Below, piece by piece: positions 53,313 to 61,887 of a stretch of DNA of 64,000 bases (position 1 is the first letter of the stretch; every line of letters starts with the position of its first letter). Made by a program: the position numbers and the translations under genes. The DNA is taken from the NCBI RefSeq assembly GCF_010727475.1, contig NZ_AP022567.1:6510001-6574000 (forward strand), given 5' to 3'. A model generated the notes under the pieces. It had not been told where the DNA came from. It worked only from the letters and a program-made list of their open reading frames with translations, and ran no database searches. The DNA is from Mycolicibacterium mageritense (lineage in GTDB: Bacteria > Actinomycetota > Actinomycetes > Mycobacteriales > Mycobacteriaceae).

Positions 53313-54485
53313 GTGGGGTATCGCGAGTTTACGTCTGATGAGTACTCGAACCTGAGGCACCAGCACAACATCATGGTGCTGGTGGGCAATGGCTTCGATA
53401 TACAAGTCACACGGCGCTACGAATCCCGGTTCTCTCCCCGCTATCCGGCCTTCTATCACTACCTCGCCGCTCGCGACTTCGACTCCTCAAATCTGGTGGT
53501 CCAGCAGATGGCCGCCGCCAAGGCGAAAGGTGAGGAAAACTGGAGCGACATCGAAGCGGCCATCGGGCAACTCATCGGCATTTACGGCAGCTACCAGCGG
53601 GTCCAAAACGTCTACGCGTCAACACTTGCCATCCAGGGAGCATTCTCAGAATACCTGGAACTCGTCGCACCACCTGACCTACTCGCCCGGGTCGGGAAGG
53701 ACTCCGCAGAGGGCTCTTTGGCCGTGGAATCCATGGCGAAATTCGTCAGAGACGTCGCCACGATGTCCGCGAACTTCGAGTCTTTTGCCTTCCCCGGAGA
53801 GACGCAACACTACGACCTTTTCAACTTCCTATTCGTGAACTTCAACTACACGCCTCTACTCGATGACTACGCCTTTCGTGACGCTCAGCAGTTCCAGCCG
53901 CAAGCGCACACGTATGCGGACCGGAATTTCTGGTTCTGGCCCAACCCAACAGGCCATCCGAGTGGAGGCTGGAACGACAACACCAGTTGGTCCAGTTACG
54001 TCCGCAGCGAGGTCATCCATCCTCACGGACAGCAGGCAATCCCGCGGTCGCTTCTGTTCGGGATCGACGCGCCCGACAGCTTCAACCAGGGCACAGACCC
54101 CCGACGGAAACTTATGAAGCCGTACTGGGCGATGAACCGTATAGAGTACGGCCACCTATTTCCCGATACTCGACTGTTCATCATCTTTGGGTGCTCTCTT
54201 GGCGAATCGGATGGCTGGTGGTGGCGCCACGTCTGCAAGGCGCTCAGTCGCGAGCCCGTCGACGGGAAGCCACTGAGCGAGCTCATCATTTACTGGTGGA
54301 GCCCAGCTGCGAAGCCTGCCACTCGGGAAGACGTCCTCGACACCTTCTTCACTGGTATCACAGGAGATCCGAACAGCCCTGAGCGAACGAGCGTGCAGGA
54401 GCGGATCCAGATCGTGCTGTACACAGACGAGACCCAGCCCGTTTTCCTCGCCACGCCTGACATCGACGCTCAGCAAGTCAGGTGA
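53313..54485 (+). CDS. AbiH-family abortive infection protein
   Basis: About 390 residues with the AbiH pattern: LVGNGFDI near the start, LFNFLFVNFNYTPLL in the middle, a VIHPHG segment and a late FIIFGCSLGESDGWWW. AbiH proteins give phage resistance by abortive infection; the mechanism is unknown. The start is unsure. GTG 53313 has AGGA directly before it, ATG 53373 begins right at the conserved core, and the open frame extends to GTG 53214 with non-conserved residues. It follows DISARM on the same strand and is convergent with the Tn7-like module, so it is transposon cargo or an independent defence gene. Confidence 0.8.
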   Translation: MGYREFTSDEYSNLRHQHNIMVLVGNGFDIQVTRRYESRFSPRYPAFYHYLAARDFDSSNLVVQQMAAAKAKGEENWSDIEAAIGQLIGIYGSYQRVQNVYASTLAIQGAFSEYLELVAPPDLLARVGKDSAEGSLAVESMAKFVRDVATMSANFESFAFPGETQHYDLFNFLFVNFNYTPLLDDYAFRDAQQFQPQAHTYADRNFWFWPNPTGHPSGGWNDNTSWSSYVRSEVIHPHGQQAIPRSLLFGIDAPDSFNQGTDPRRKLMKPYWAMNRIEYGHLFPDTRLFIIFGCSLGESDGWWWRHVCKALSREPVDGKPLSELIIYWWSPAAKPATREDVLDTFFTGITGDPNSPERTSVQERIQIVLYTDETQPVFLATPDIDAQQVR

Positions 54486-54577
54486 GCCTATCGCTGGGTA
54501 GCGCGTTCCGAAGAGTCTGAAGAAATGCAGCGGATTTCCACGGTCCATCATTGATCCTCTACCGAACGGCCCATCGC

Positions 54578-54748
54578 TTACGCGAGGGGATCTTCGTCGG
54601 CGAATCGCCGGGCCGGAGCCAGCACGGCAACGTCGCGCCCCCGGCGAGTGATCACGAAAGTCCACCCTTGTTCGGCTTCGCTGATGAACCGGCTGAAATG
54701 TCGACGTAGTTCGGTGATGCTGATGCGCGGCAGCGAAGGATCGATCAA
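54578..54748 (-). CDS. Phd/YefM-like antitoxin-type small protein
   Basis: About 56 residues: ISITELRRHFSRFISEAEQGWTF...VAVLAP is the Phd/YefM N-terminal DNA-binding pattern, but the usual C-terminal toxin-binding part is nearly absent. TTG 54748 overlaps the stop of the upstream gene (TTGA), which suggests translational coupling; the frame also opens from TTG 54793. No toxin gene follows. It is the last gene of the Tn7-like operon and may regulate it (inference). Confidence 0.6.
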   Translation of the reverse strand: MIDPSLPRISITELRRHFSRFISEAEQGWTFVITRRGRDVAVLAPARRFADEDPLA

Positions 54749-55083
54749 CGTTCGGCACCAGGATCGGCGACGGCACCGAACATCTCGATCCAACTTTCGA
54801 GCTGATCGGCGGACTCGGTGAGGACGAGCGCGAGAGCCCGCGCGTTCCCAACGGTGAGTCCAGAATCAGGGTGGAACTCGAGGTAGATGTGGGGAACGTC
54901 GGCAGCAGTCTCAAAGCTGCCGTCTTCGACCTGAATCGCGCTGATGCGGACTCCAGCCGTACATCCGGCGGGGAACCGGTCGGGTGTGTAGACGACGCGG
55001 GATGCGATGCCTTCGTCCAACTCCCATTCAGTGCAGAGCGATCCGATTGGGGTAGCGGGCTCCTCATGACTTCGGCTTGACAT
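54745..55083 (-). CDS. Hypothetical protein (possibly DUF6907-like) in the transposition operon
   Basis: A 112-residue protein. The C-terminal half (YLEFHPDSGLTVGNARALALVLTESADQLESW) resembles the DUF6907 pattern of actinobacterial accessory proteins. ATG 55083 has GGAAGG upstream and lies 20 bp inside the TniQ gene. Function unknown. Confidence 0.6.
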   Translation of the reverse strand: MSSRSHEEPATPIGSLCTEWELDEGIASRVVYTPDRFPAGCTAGVRISAIQVEDGSFETAADVPHIYLEFHPDSGLTVGNARALALVLTESADQLESWIEMFGAVADPGAER

Positions 55084-56044
55084 TGCCACCACCGTCCTTC
55101 CTGTACCAATGAGACTCGCGTGAATGGTTGCTCGGCGCGACTTCGACTTCATCTGGGGGAGCGTGCAGTTCACCCAACATTGCCTGCCGGAAGGGATCCG
55201 ACGCGCCACTCGGCGATAGGCCGGGAACGATGTTCTGAAGTCGAACGAGGCCCTCTGCAATGACAGTCGCGGCCGAGGAATGCCGTCCCTCCGACGCTTC
55301 GTGCCGCAGCGAGATGATGACGTCGGTCAGCGCCACCGCATTGGGGTACCAGGCCGCGGCTTGTCGTGGAAGCATGGGCGGTGCTTCCGCGGGTACACCG
55401 AGCCGTCGCCTGCGTTGCTGGGTATCAGGCGCACGAGAGACCGCCGGCCAGGCTGACCAAAGGGAGAAGCAGGTCACAGCAGCCATGAAGCCGGAGTATG
55501 TGGGGCCGCGCCCCCAGCGTCGAATGAGACTACGGTGCTGGCGGTGTGCGCGTTCGATGTCAGGACAGAGTCGGACTGAAAATTGTTGCTGGGCATCGCA
55601 TTTAAGTGCAGAACTTCCTGTCCATTGCTGGTGTATGGCGCAGAGCACCTGTTCATGGCCGGCAAAGACAGTCACTGCGTGACTTCGACTTTGAGTTTGC
55701 GCGGCAGCGCAGTGTCTGCATGCAGATCGGATCCCCGCCCGCTTCGAGACGTGGCCGACCAGGTGCGGCCATCGCTTGATTGCATGCGGAGTTCGGAGTT
55801 CCGGAAGCGCCGCTACCAACCCGCGCTCCGTCAAGCCGGTCAGCTCAACGAGGTCCGCAACGAAGTGGGGCTGTCGGGAGAGCTGGGGCAGCCAGCTGGG
55901 TCGCAAGAGGTTCTGATCCGTCACGCGGCGGAGGTAGCTGTTCAGCGTCTCCGAACACATCGGAGAGACTGGCACGGGAAGTCGTTGACGGCCATGGCGG
56001 ACACCCTCCGGGACTGTCGATGACTGTTCGGCACGAAGCGGCAT
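55064..56044 (-). CDS. tniQ: TniQ-family target-selection protein
   Basis: A 326-residue protein. RLPVPVSPMCSETLNSYLRRVTDQNLL (21-47) is the TniQ opening motif. Zinc-ribbon residues are visible as CRHCAA and LCAIHQQW. TniQ/TnsD proteins recognise the attachment target, often a conserved chromosomal site. ATG 56044 overlaps the TniB stop (TGATG). The C-terminal half is not conserved, as expected for the DNA-recognition region. Confidence 0.85.
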   Translation of the reverse strand: MPLRAEQSSTVPEGVRHGRQRLPVPVSPMCSETLNSYLRRVTDQNLLRPSWLPQLSRQPHFVADLVELTGLTERGLVAALPELRTPHAIKRWPHLVGHVSKRAGIRSACRHCAAAQTQSRSHAVTVFAGHEQVLCAIHQQWTGSSALKCDAQQQFSVRLCPDIERAHRQHRSLIRRWGRGPTYSGFMAAVTCFSLWSAWPAVSRAPDTQQRRRRLGVPAEAPPMLPRQAAAWYPNAVALTDVIISLRHEASEGRHSSAATVIAEGLVRLQNIVPGLSPSGASDPFRQAMLGELHAPPDEVEVAPSNHSRESHWYRKDGGGNVKPKS

Positions 56045-57042
56045 CAGCGGGCCACTCCAGGATCTACGTCGTCGATCGCAATCGAGTCGAGCAGGTCTAA
56101 CGTGATGGCTTCGGTACCGAAGTCGATGGCGTCGGTGGCTGCATCGATAATTAGATCGCTCAAGGATGCGATTGAGCCGCCGGTGCGGTGGTAGAGGTAG
56201 TCCGCATGGCGTTCGAGCATTCCTCTCTCATGCAGGGGGAGAGGAAGAATACGTTCGAAGGATGCGACGAGCTGCACCCACTCCTTATGGTCGGCGTCGT
56301 TCGAGAGTGAGTAGTTGCTCAGGTTGATGGGCCGAGTCCGTTTGCGCCACTGCTCTCCGTTCTCGCCGCTGAACAGGGGAGCGGTCTCCAACGAAATTCC
56401 TGCGAAGAGCATCGTTGCATCGAGGTTTTCGGCGAAAGTCTTGATGTTGTCGGCGACTTCGGCTCCTGCGGCACGGTCGGTGTTGAGGCGTTGGACGTCA
56501 TCGAGGATGACGAACTTGGTGCCGAGGCTCTTCAGCAGTCGCGCCAGGTCCACGAGTCGCTCGTCGGCATTGCTACCGCGCAGCTCACGCGCACCGACGA
56601 AGTCGGCAAGGCGCACCCAAAGTTTGTTCGTCGTTGTAGCCGTAGCGATCGTGGTGTAGACGACGGGCAGGAAGGACAAGTCGTTTTCCCTGCCGCAGGT
56701 TCGTCGTATTTCTGCGTCAAGTCGCTTGCCGGCAGCCATCACATCGGTGGTTTTGCCGGTCCTGGGTTCCCCGGATACTCGGATACCGGGTCTGGCCACG
56801 AACTTCTTGGCTCGTGATCGGCGAAGCAGTCGTCGTGCGTGGTTGAGGATGCGGGTGAGGTCCCGGGTGGGAAACACGCGTTCCTCGTTCAGGTAGTCGA
56901 TGCGGCGTTCGTTATACGCCGATCGTTCGACGGTGCCGAGAGCCTTGATCTCGTCCGCACTCAAAGAGGGTCGCTGCGAGTCCGGGGTGGGCTCGTAGGT
57001 GCAGTATTCGCGCCACTCTTCGCGGGTCGTCGGTGATGCCAA
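56044..57042 (-). CDS. tniB: TniB/TnsC-like AAA ATPase
   Basis: A 332-residue ATPase. GEPRTGKTT (91-99) is Walker A and FVILDDVQRL (about 175-185) Walker B. FAGISLETAPLF and the C-terminal LYHRTGGSIASLSDLI are typical of TniB. It links the target complex (TniQ) to the transposase. The start is TTG 57042, with GGAAGGTGG contributed by the end of tniA 3 bp upstream. Confidence 0.9.
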   Translation of the reverse strand: MASPTTREEWREYCTYEPTPDSQRPSLSADEIKALGTVERSAYNERRIDYLNEERVFPTRDLTRILNHARRLLRRSRAKKFVARPGIRVSGEPRTGKTTDVMAAGKRLDAEIRRTCGRENDLSFLPVVYTTIATATTTNKLWVRLADFVGARELRGSNADERLVDLARLLKSLGTKFVILDDVQRLNTDRAAGAEVADNIKTFAENLDATMLFAGISLETAPLFSGENGEQWRKRTRPINLSNYSLSNDADHKEWVQLVASFERILPLPLHERGMLERHADYLYHRTGGSIASLSDLIIDAATDAIDFGTEAITLDLLDSIAIDDVDPGVAR

Positions 57043-57045
57043 GGT

Positions 57046-59109
57046 TCACCACCCTTCCGACAGACGCATCGGACGCATGGGCTCAACTGGTCCGACCGGA
57101 GACTGAACAACCGGCGCCCCCGGAGTGTCGTCGCTTCGTCCGGGCGCAACGACCTCAGCGGGAGGACCGCCGCTGAGCTCTTGTCGCGCGAGGTTGGCGC
57201 GCCCGGCCGACGCTTCGGCGCGGGAAAGCGGTCGAGGTTTCGATTCCGATGGGCCGCCCAGCAATTGACGATGAATCTGCTCCGCGCGCGTGAGCACTTC
57301 TTTGTCGGTTGGCTTCTTACTCATGTCCCGACGAATCGCTTTCACCATGTCGATCCCGAATGGAATGGTCGCATAGTCGGCCAGAATCCAGCGGCACTCG
57401 ATCCAGCCATTGTCTTCGACTTTTCGCTGGCCCTGTGAGTCGAAGACCAGGGATTCGTCTCGCACCCAGATCTGCATCAGGTTGGTGGGGTCGTAGCGCA
57501 CCTCCCACTTGCCATTCTGTTTGGAATTCAACGATTTCGTTCGTCGCATCTGGTGAAAGCGTGGCAATTCGGAGTTGTACACGAGGTTCTTCAAGTTGAC
57601 GCCGTAGCGGTTGATACGACGAAACGCGTGTGGTTTCAGGGAGATCCAATCGTCGCGTGTCATCGTCCGTACTGGAGTTGGTGCCATCTCCGACATCGCT
57701 CGGTACATGGCATTGGGAGAGAGCTGCATCCGAGGGGCCGCCGTCAGGTGAAGCCCCGAGTGGGGACGGTTCTGATATACGGTGATGACCCATTCGTCGA
57801 GCAGCGCCTGAAGTACAAACAGCGGCCACACAGTGTCCTTCTCGGGTTTTCGGCCCCGGTGGCTGACCGAGCGTCCCTTGTATCCCGGGATCCATCGGAC
57901 AAAGTCGTCGCCGATGGTCTTGAGCAAGCGTTCGATATGAGGCTTGGCGGTGGGCTGGTGCGGAGCAGCGATCCGAGGGTGCACGCCCCGAAGTTCGGTT
58001 GCTCGTTCGAAGACTGGCGTGACGAAGATCTTGCCACGGTCAACTACGACACCCCGCACATCGATGATGGGCTTGTTCTCGAGTGCCCTGTCGAGATCGA
58101 TCTGGGGGGATAGCCTGTCCGACAAGTAGCTTCGTGCGACGGTCATATTCTCAATCCAGCCTGGCAACATCTGTTGCGGGATACAGGAATTGGCCCAGAG
58201 TTCAATAGCATCAACGGTTTTGCAGGCGTTCGGGCGAAGAATTGCCGCGGTGATGCTCAATGTCGCGACGTCGATGCCGGCAGCCAGATCGATTCGGCAT
58301 GGTTGACCATCGGGCAGCAAGGCCATTGCGTCAAGTGGTGTTGAGTCGAGCTGTACTTCTTCGCCTGGATACAAGGCGACGATTTTCGAGAACGCTCGGT
58401 CGGGGCTGTTCGCGTGACTGCGGCGCGACGTCGCATCGCCGGTGGTGTGCTCACCGCGGTCAAGTGCAGCCAGTAAGGCGTACATCGACGACCTGCACGG
58501 CACCGGCACGTTGTCGTCGCGAAGGCGACGCTCCGCGATTTCGAGGATCTGCTTCTTGGTAGGCGTCGACTTGTCTACGTAGTGCGCCTTTACCATCTCC
58601 AGGACGACGATCACACGCTCGTGCACCCCGGACAGACGGACGTGACCCGGCATGCCGCGCTGATCGATACATCCGAGCAGGCCCGCAGTGTTGAAGCGTT
58701 GCCACTTACGCCACATAGTGGTCATGGAGACCGGCCGCCCTAAAGTTCGTAGCTCGGATCTTTTATCCGAAAGTCGTTCGCGTACAGTCGCGATCGGGGT
58801 ACCCGAAGAGGCCCGTCCTTGAGCCGGCTGTTCCATGGCGTGTTTGATGCCGGAGAGGTGCTCATACCAGAACTCGGCATCTCGTCGCTGTTCGTCGGTG
58901 GCGAGGTCGAGCAGTCTCTGATCGGCGATACTTGGTCCAGAGGCGTCGGGACCGACGAAGGAATCGTCGCAGAGCAACATCGCTACCGGCAAGGTCAGGT
59001 CGCTGCCGTCATCGAGACATTTGAGTCGAAGGGCCAGTCCGTCGCTGTCGCGGATATGCCAGCTCTGGCCGCGGAGTTCGATGATGTCGCCGATATGCAG
59101 TTCGATCAC
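57046..59109 (-). CDS. tniA: TniA/TnsB-like DDE transposase
   Basis: A 687-residue Mu-family transposase. N-terminal helix-turn-helix domains are followed by the catalytic core with Asp255 (QLDSTPLD), Asp357 (VVVDRGKIF) and Glu393 (AKPHIERLLKTIG). A Mu-type beta-barrel and a Pro/Arg-rich C-terminal tail that would contact TniB complete it. ATG 59109 overlaps the TnsA stop (ATGA). It appears intact. Confidence 0.92.
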   Translation of the reverse strand: MIELHIGDIIELRGQSWHIRDSDGLALRLKCLDDGSDLTLPVAMLLCDDSFVGPDASGPSIADQRLLDLATDEQRRDAEFWYEHLSGIKHAMEQPAQGRASSGTPIATVRERLSDKRSELRTLGRPVSMTTMWRKWQRFNTAGLLGCIDQRGMPGHVRLSGVHERVIVVLEMVKAHYVDKSTPTKKQILEIAERRLRDDNVPVPCRSSMYALLAALDRGEHTTGDATSRRSHANSPDRAFSKIVALYPGEEVQLDSTPLDAMALLPDGQPCRIDLAAGIDVATLSITAAILRPNACKTVDAIELWANSCIPQQMLPGWIENMTVARSYLSDRLSPQIDLDRALENKPIIDVRGVVVDRGKIFVTPVFERATELRGVHPRIAAPHQPTAKPHIERLLKTIGDDFVRWIPGYKGRSVSHRGRKPEKDTVWPLFVLQALLDEWVITVYQNRPHSGLHLTAAPRMQLSPNAMYRAMSEMAPTPVRTMTRDDWISLKPHAFRRINRYGVNLKNLVYNSELPRFHQMRRTKSLNSKQNGKWEVRYDPTNLMQIWVRDESLVFDSQGQRKVEDNGWIECRWILADYATIPFGIDMVKAIRRDMSKKPTDKEVLTRAEQIHRQLLGGPSESKPRPLSRAEASAGRANLARQELSGGPPAEVVAPGRSDDTPGAPVVQSPVGPVEPMRPMRLSEGW

Positions 59110-59888
59110 GAGGTGATCACCGTGGTCCAGGTCAGCGGGCGGGTCAGGTCGACGTGAATCTCTCTGTTCCAGATCATGTGGTACGTGCTGCAGATGAGAT
59201 GGCTTTCGTCGAGCTCAGCTCCGTCCGAGGCGTTGACGATCAGCTCGCCGAATTGCACGCCGTTTCGCCCCGATCGATTCACGCAGATCGTGATAGCGGA
59301 TCGCGCTTCTGCTGACGGCGCGAACCGCGGATGGTGGTAGGCGCATAGCAGCCGTAGGTTGCGTTCTGCAGTCTTGTCTATCGTTGTGAATTCCTCGTAC
59401 TCCCAGTTCAACTCGCGACATACATCGCGGGTGCGTTGATGCTGGAGCCGATCCTTCTCGCAGAGACGATCTGCCGGCTTGACGTCGACAACGAGAGCCG
59501 ATCCGTCGCGTCGTCGGATGAAAAAGTCCGGGGCGTGCCGGTGGTGCGTCTGGCCCTTCGGCCACAGCAGCCAGAACGGGTTGGAGCTGACCGCGATTGC
59601 GTCGCCGCGAAAGTCGACCGTCATCAGGGCAGTCATCTCGAACCGAGACTCAAAGCTGACATGGCCTTGTGAACGCGAGAACCAGTACTTGCCTTGATGG
59701 GAACGGCGACCCCGGTAAGCCGGGAAACTCCGAACAGGCCTGCATAGCTCAAATGACACACGCGAAACCTCAGGTGTGAGACGGGTTCGCACCCGCTGCC
59801 CGGTCTTCGGATCTTGATAAAGCACCATCGTGTAGGGCGCGTCATTGACGGGCAGTGCACCTTCCGTCGGGACCGGCGACGGGGTCAT
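59106..59888 (-). CDS. tnsA: TnsA-like endonuclease
   Basis: About 260 residues. The PD-(D/E)xK nuclease core is visible as VSFESRFE (Glu80/Glu84), HAPDFFIRRRDGS (Asp121) and ALVVDVKPADRL (Lys137). TnsA nicks the 5' strand at transposon ends, turning copy-in transposition into cut-and-paste. ATG 59888 follows GCGGGG directly and overlaps the stop of a 35-codon upstream ORF (ATGA); the same frame is also open to TTG 60020. Confidence 0.85.
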   Translation of the reverse strand: MTPSPVPTEGALPVNDAPYTMVLYQDPKTGQRVRTRLTPEVSRVSFELCRPVRSFPAYRGRRSHQGKYWFSRSQGHVSFESRFEMTALMTVDFRGDAIAVSSNPFWLLWPKGQTHHRHAPDFFIRRRDGSALVVDVKPADRLCEKDRLQHQRTRDVCRELNWEYEEFTTIDKTAERNLRLLCAYHHPRFAPSAEARSAITICVNRSGRNGVQFGELIVNASDGAELDESHLICSTYHMIWNREIHVDLTRPLTWTTVITS

Positions 59889-59992
59889 CCCCGCTCGTAT
59901 CCGGCATCGGGACCCGCAGCCCGCGATGGGGTCGGAGGCCAGGATGCACAGCAGGGGTTGACATCGTGCCGGAAGCGCGCTGAAATAAGCAT
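59885..59992 (-). CDS. Possible 35-codon leader peptide upstream of tnsA
   Basis: ATG 59992 follows a strong GAGAGGGAG site, and the short frame ends in TGA overlapping the tnsA ATG by 4 bp. Such an arrangement could couple or attenuate tnsA translation. The peptide itself (Pro/Ala/Cys-containing) has no recognised features, so only the position supports it. Confidence 0.3.
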   Translation of the reverse strand: MLISARFRHDVNPCCASWPPTPSRAAGPDAGYERG

Positions 59993-60045
59993 GTCTCCCT
60001 CTCAAGGGTGAAGTAAGCAATTAGCGGCCAAGTGCCGCACCGAAG

Positions 60046-60068
60046 AAGCCGGGATTCCAGCCCGGCTT
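60046..60068 (+). terminator. Terminator-like hairpin beside tnsA
   Basis: AAGCCGGG (60046-60053) pairs with CCCGGCTT (60061-60068) across a 7-nt loop, followed by TTT. In the plus direction it looks like a Rho-independent terminator, perhaps shielding the transposon from outside transcription. Confidence 0.5.
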
Positions 60069-60684
60069 TTTCAGCGTCTGGGGAATCTTGATGCCCCGTC
60101 AGCGGATCAACCTAGATTTTCTGGGCGGGTGTCACCTCCTGGTAGGCCTGGCCATTCCACTACCTCCGATGAACGCGCACGTCGGGGACGGTGCGTTGGA
60201 GCAGGCTGAAGTGCCCGCCCCATGATCGGAATGGCAACGTAAGTTGAGCACAAACTGACAGATCCGCACAAGGGTTGCAGCAACCATGGCTACCGATGAC
60301 TTTGCCGGGAAAGGCTTCGTCCATCGTTCGCCTTCGAGTGAGCCGAGTTTCAATGCCAAAGCCAACCGACTGATGGCCGTTGGTGAGCGCGATGCGGATG
60401 TAATTCCACTGCTAGACACTGCATTCGCACATAACTAGAGGTCACACCCTAATGGCGCACCCACAAACGCACTGATGCAAGTAGCCGATCAGAACCCGGG
60501 GTGTTGCCTATAGTTAACACCTACGCGATGTCTCTAGCCAGCAAATTCGATGCGCGCAGAACTCGATACCATCGCTTCGCATTGGGACTAGCCAGCTGCC
60601 GCAGTTTGCTGGCAAATGTGTCCAATGCCAGCATCGCGTTCCATCGAGATCTAATTTCGTCCGAGGCCTGTCGGTGCGCCGCGC

Positions 60685-60690
60685 TATCTT
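60685..60690 (+). promoter_or_regulatory. -10 box (TATCTT) for the interrupted gene at 60697
   Basis: TATCTT is followed by 6 nt and ATG 60697, a leaderless layout like those of the left-hand chromosomal genes. Confidence 0.45.
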
Positions 60691-60696
60691 GATCCG

Positions 60697-60976
60697 ATGC
60701 GCTGGTTTGCCCGCCCTGATAATCACTCGCTGGAGCTGAGGGTCGCCCCGCGGCTCGCCTCGTGGAACAAGGCTGACGATCCAGATCAGATCCGATTGCA
60801 GGAGTACCTCGACGATACGGAGGCTTTGATCGCTGGCGCACGGATCAGGGGCCCGCGGGCGCTGCGCCTCGACGTCGGTTTGCCGAGTTCACGAGACCTG
60901 CTCGATGCCAGCGACCTGGATAACTACGCGTATCCGCTCGCATCGCGCCTGCGCGATGTCGACTTGGTGTCGGTGT
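60697..60976 (+). pseudogene. Gene of unknown function cut by insertion element copy B
   Basis: The first 93 codons of a gene (ARPDNHSLELRVAPRL...LASRLRDVDLVSV), after which the reading frame enters copy B at 60977. The visible part is acidic and soluble; no family is recognised. The rest should lie beyond the window after the right end of copy B, preceded by a repeat of GGTGT (60972-60976). Confidence 0.6.
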
Positions 60977-61175
60977 GTGTTGACCGTCTCTCAGCATGAC
61001 GACCACGGGGTAGTTATTCGTCATTGAGGTTGCTGATGTGAGGCGCCGGATTCTCGTGCGGTTGCTGGTGTTGGTGTGCACCGTCAGGGTGAGGACGTAC
61101 TGATGGGTCGCGCGGCACCCCGCTGAAGTCTTGGCGGGCTCGCAGGGTGCCGCGCTGTAGTGCACGGAGGCACTC

Positions 61176-61764
61176 GTGGTGACGGTAGAGGCTGATCTGG
61201 TTTCCGTCGAGTCCCGGCTGGCTGCCGGCGAGATCGGGTGCCCGTCCTGCGCCGACGGTGTGCTGGGCGGCTGGGGATTTGCCCGGCCCCGCCGCATCCG
61301 CGGCGTAGCTGGCGCGGTGCGTCCGCGACGGGGGCGTTGCCGGTCGTGTCTGGTGACGCATGTGCTGCTGCCGGTGATGATGTTTGCGCGTAGAGGGTAT
61401 GGCGCACAGACGATTTGGAATGCGTTGGTGCAGCGAGCCGACGGCTTTGGGCATCGCCGAATCGCGGAGAATCTGAGGGTGCCAGCGACCACGGTGCGCG
61501 GATGGCTGCGCCGGGTGGCCGGGCGTGTGGAGTCAGTGCGGGCGTGGTTCATCCAGGTCGCGATGCGCACCGGAATAGACGTGCCGGTCCCGCAGGGGTT
61601 CGGCTGCGGCTGGCGTGATCTGGTGGCCGCGATAATCACCGCCGCTGCGGCGATCGGTCAGAGGTTCGGCCCGGCGGGGGGTGCTGGGCGTGGTGACGCC
61701 GCACCTGGTGATGGTGGCGGTCAGCGGCGGGCGGCTGCTGGCGCCGGACTGGTCACCGGCATGA
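61176..61764 (+). pseudogene. DUF6431-like protein of copy B, frameshifted
   Basis: Same protein as at 23069. Three extra bases restore a Gly-Phe after VPVPQ, and one extra G near 61680 then breaks the frame before the C-terminal 30 residues. The intact family form probably combines the copy B version of the first difference with the copy A version of the second. Confidence 0.6.
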
Positions 61765-61887
61765 CGCGGGGTGCACGCAACACCAGTTGCCCCTGACGCG
61801 ACGCGCCGTGATCGGTGATCCTCGCCAAGGAACCTGCCCGGCAACGGTTTCGGGCAGGGCCGCCGAGCATGCGAGGAGGACACTGCG

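Larger units (their letters stand above)
54745..59992 (-). mobile_element. Tn7-like transposition module (TnsA-TniA-TniB-TniQ)
   Basis: Four core genes in the order and polarity of Tn7/Tn5053-like transposons, all overlapping or within 3 bp of each other. TnsA marks it as a cut-and-paste (Tn7-type) rather than purely replicative system. The neighbouring DISARM, AbiH and other defence-type genes look like its cargo. I could not identify the two transposon ends. Confidence 0.75.
59993..60696. other. Intergenic region between tnsA and the interrupted gene
   Basis: No convincing gene. A 50-codon ATG frame on the plus strand (60286-60438) has no ribosome binding site and no recognised family. One terminator-like hairpin lies at 60046-60068. 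A Tn7-like right end is expected here, but repeated end motifs were not found. Confidence 0.5.

Noticed and set aside
59990..60015. CTTGAGAG motif near tnsA resembling the TGAGAGTGCC repeats
   Set aside because: Only eight bases agree and the flanking repeat pattern is absent; not enough to call a transposon end.
60286..60438. 50-codon plus-strand ORF
   Set aside because: No ribosome binding site, promoter or family resemblance; mentioned only within the intergenic entry.
60493..60506. CCCGGGGTGTTGCC matching the right end plus target duplication of copy A
   Set aside because: Only 14 GC-rich bases match and the sequence diverges immediately afterwards; there is no third element copy, so it is probably chance.
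54578..60700. CRISPR array or Cas genes that would make the Tn7-like module a CRISPR-associated transposon
   Set aside because: No regularly spaced direct repeats and no Cas-like gene were seen in or around the module.
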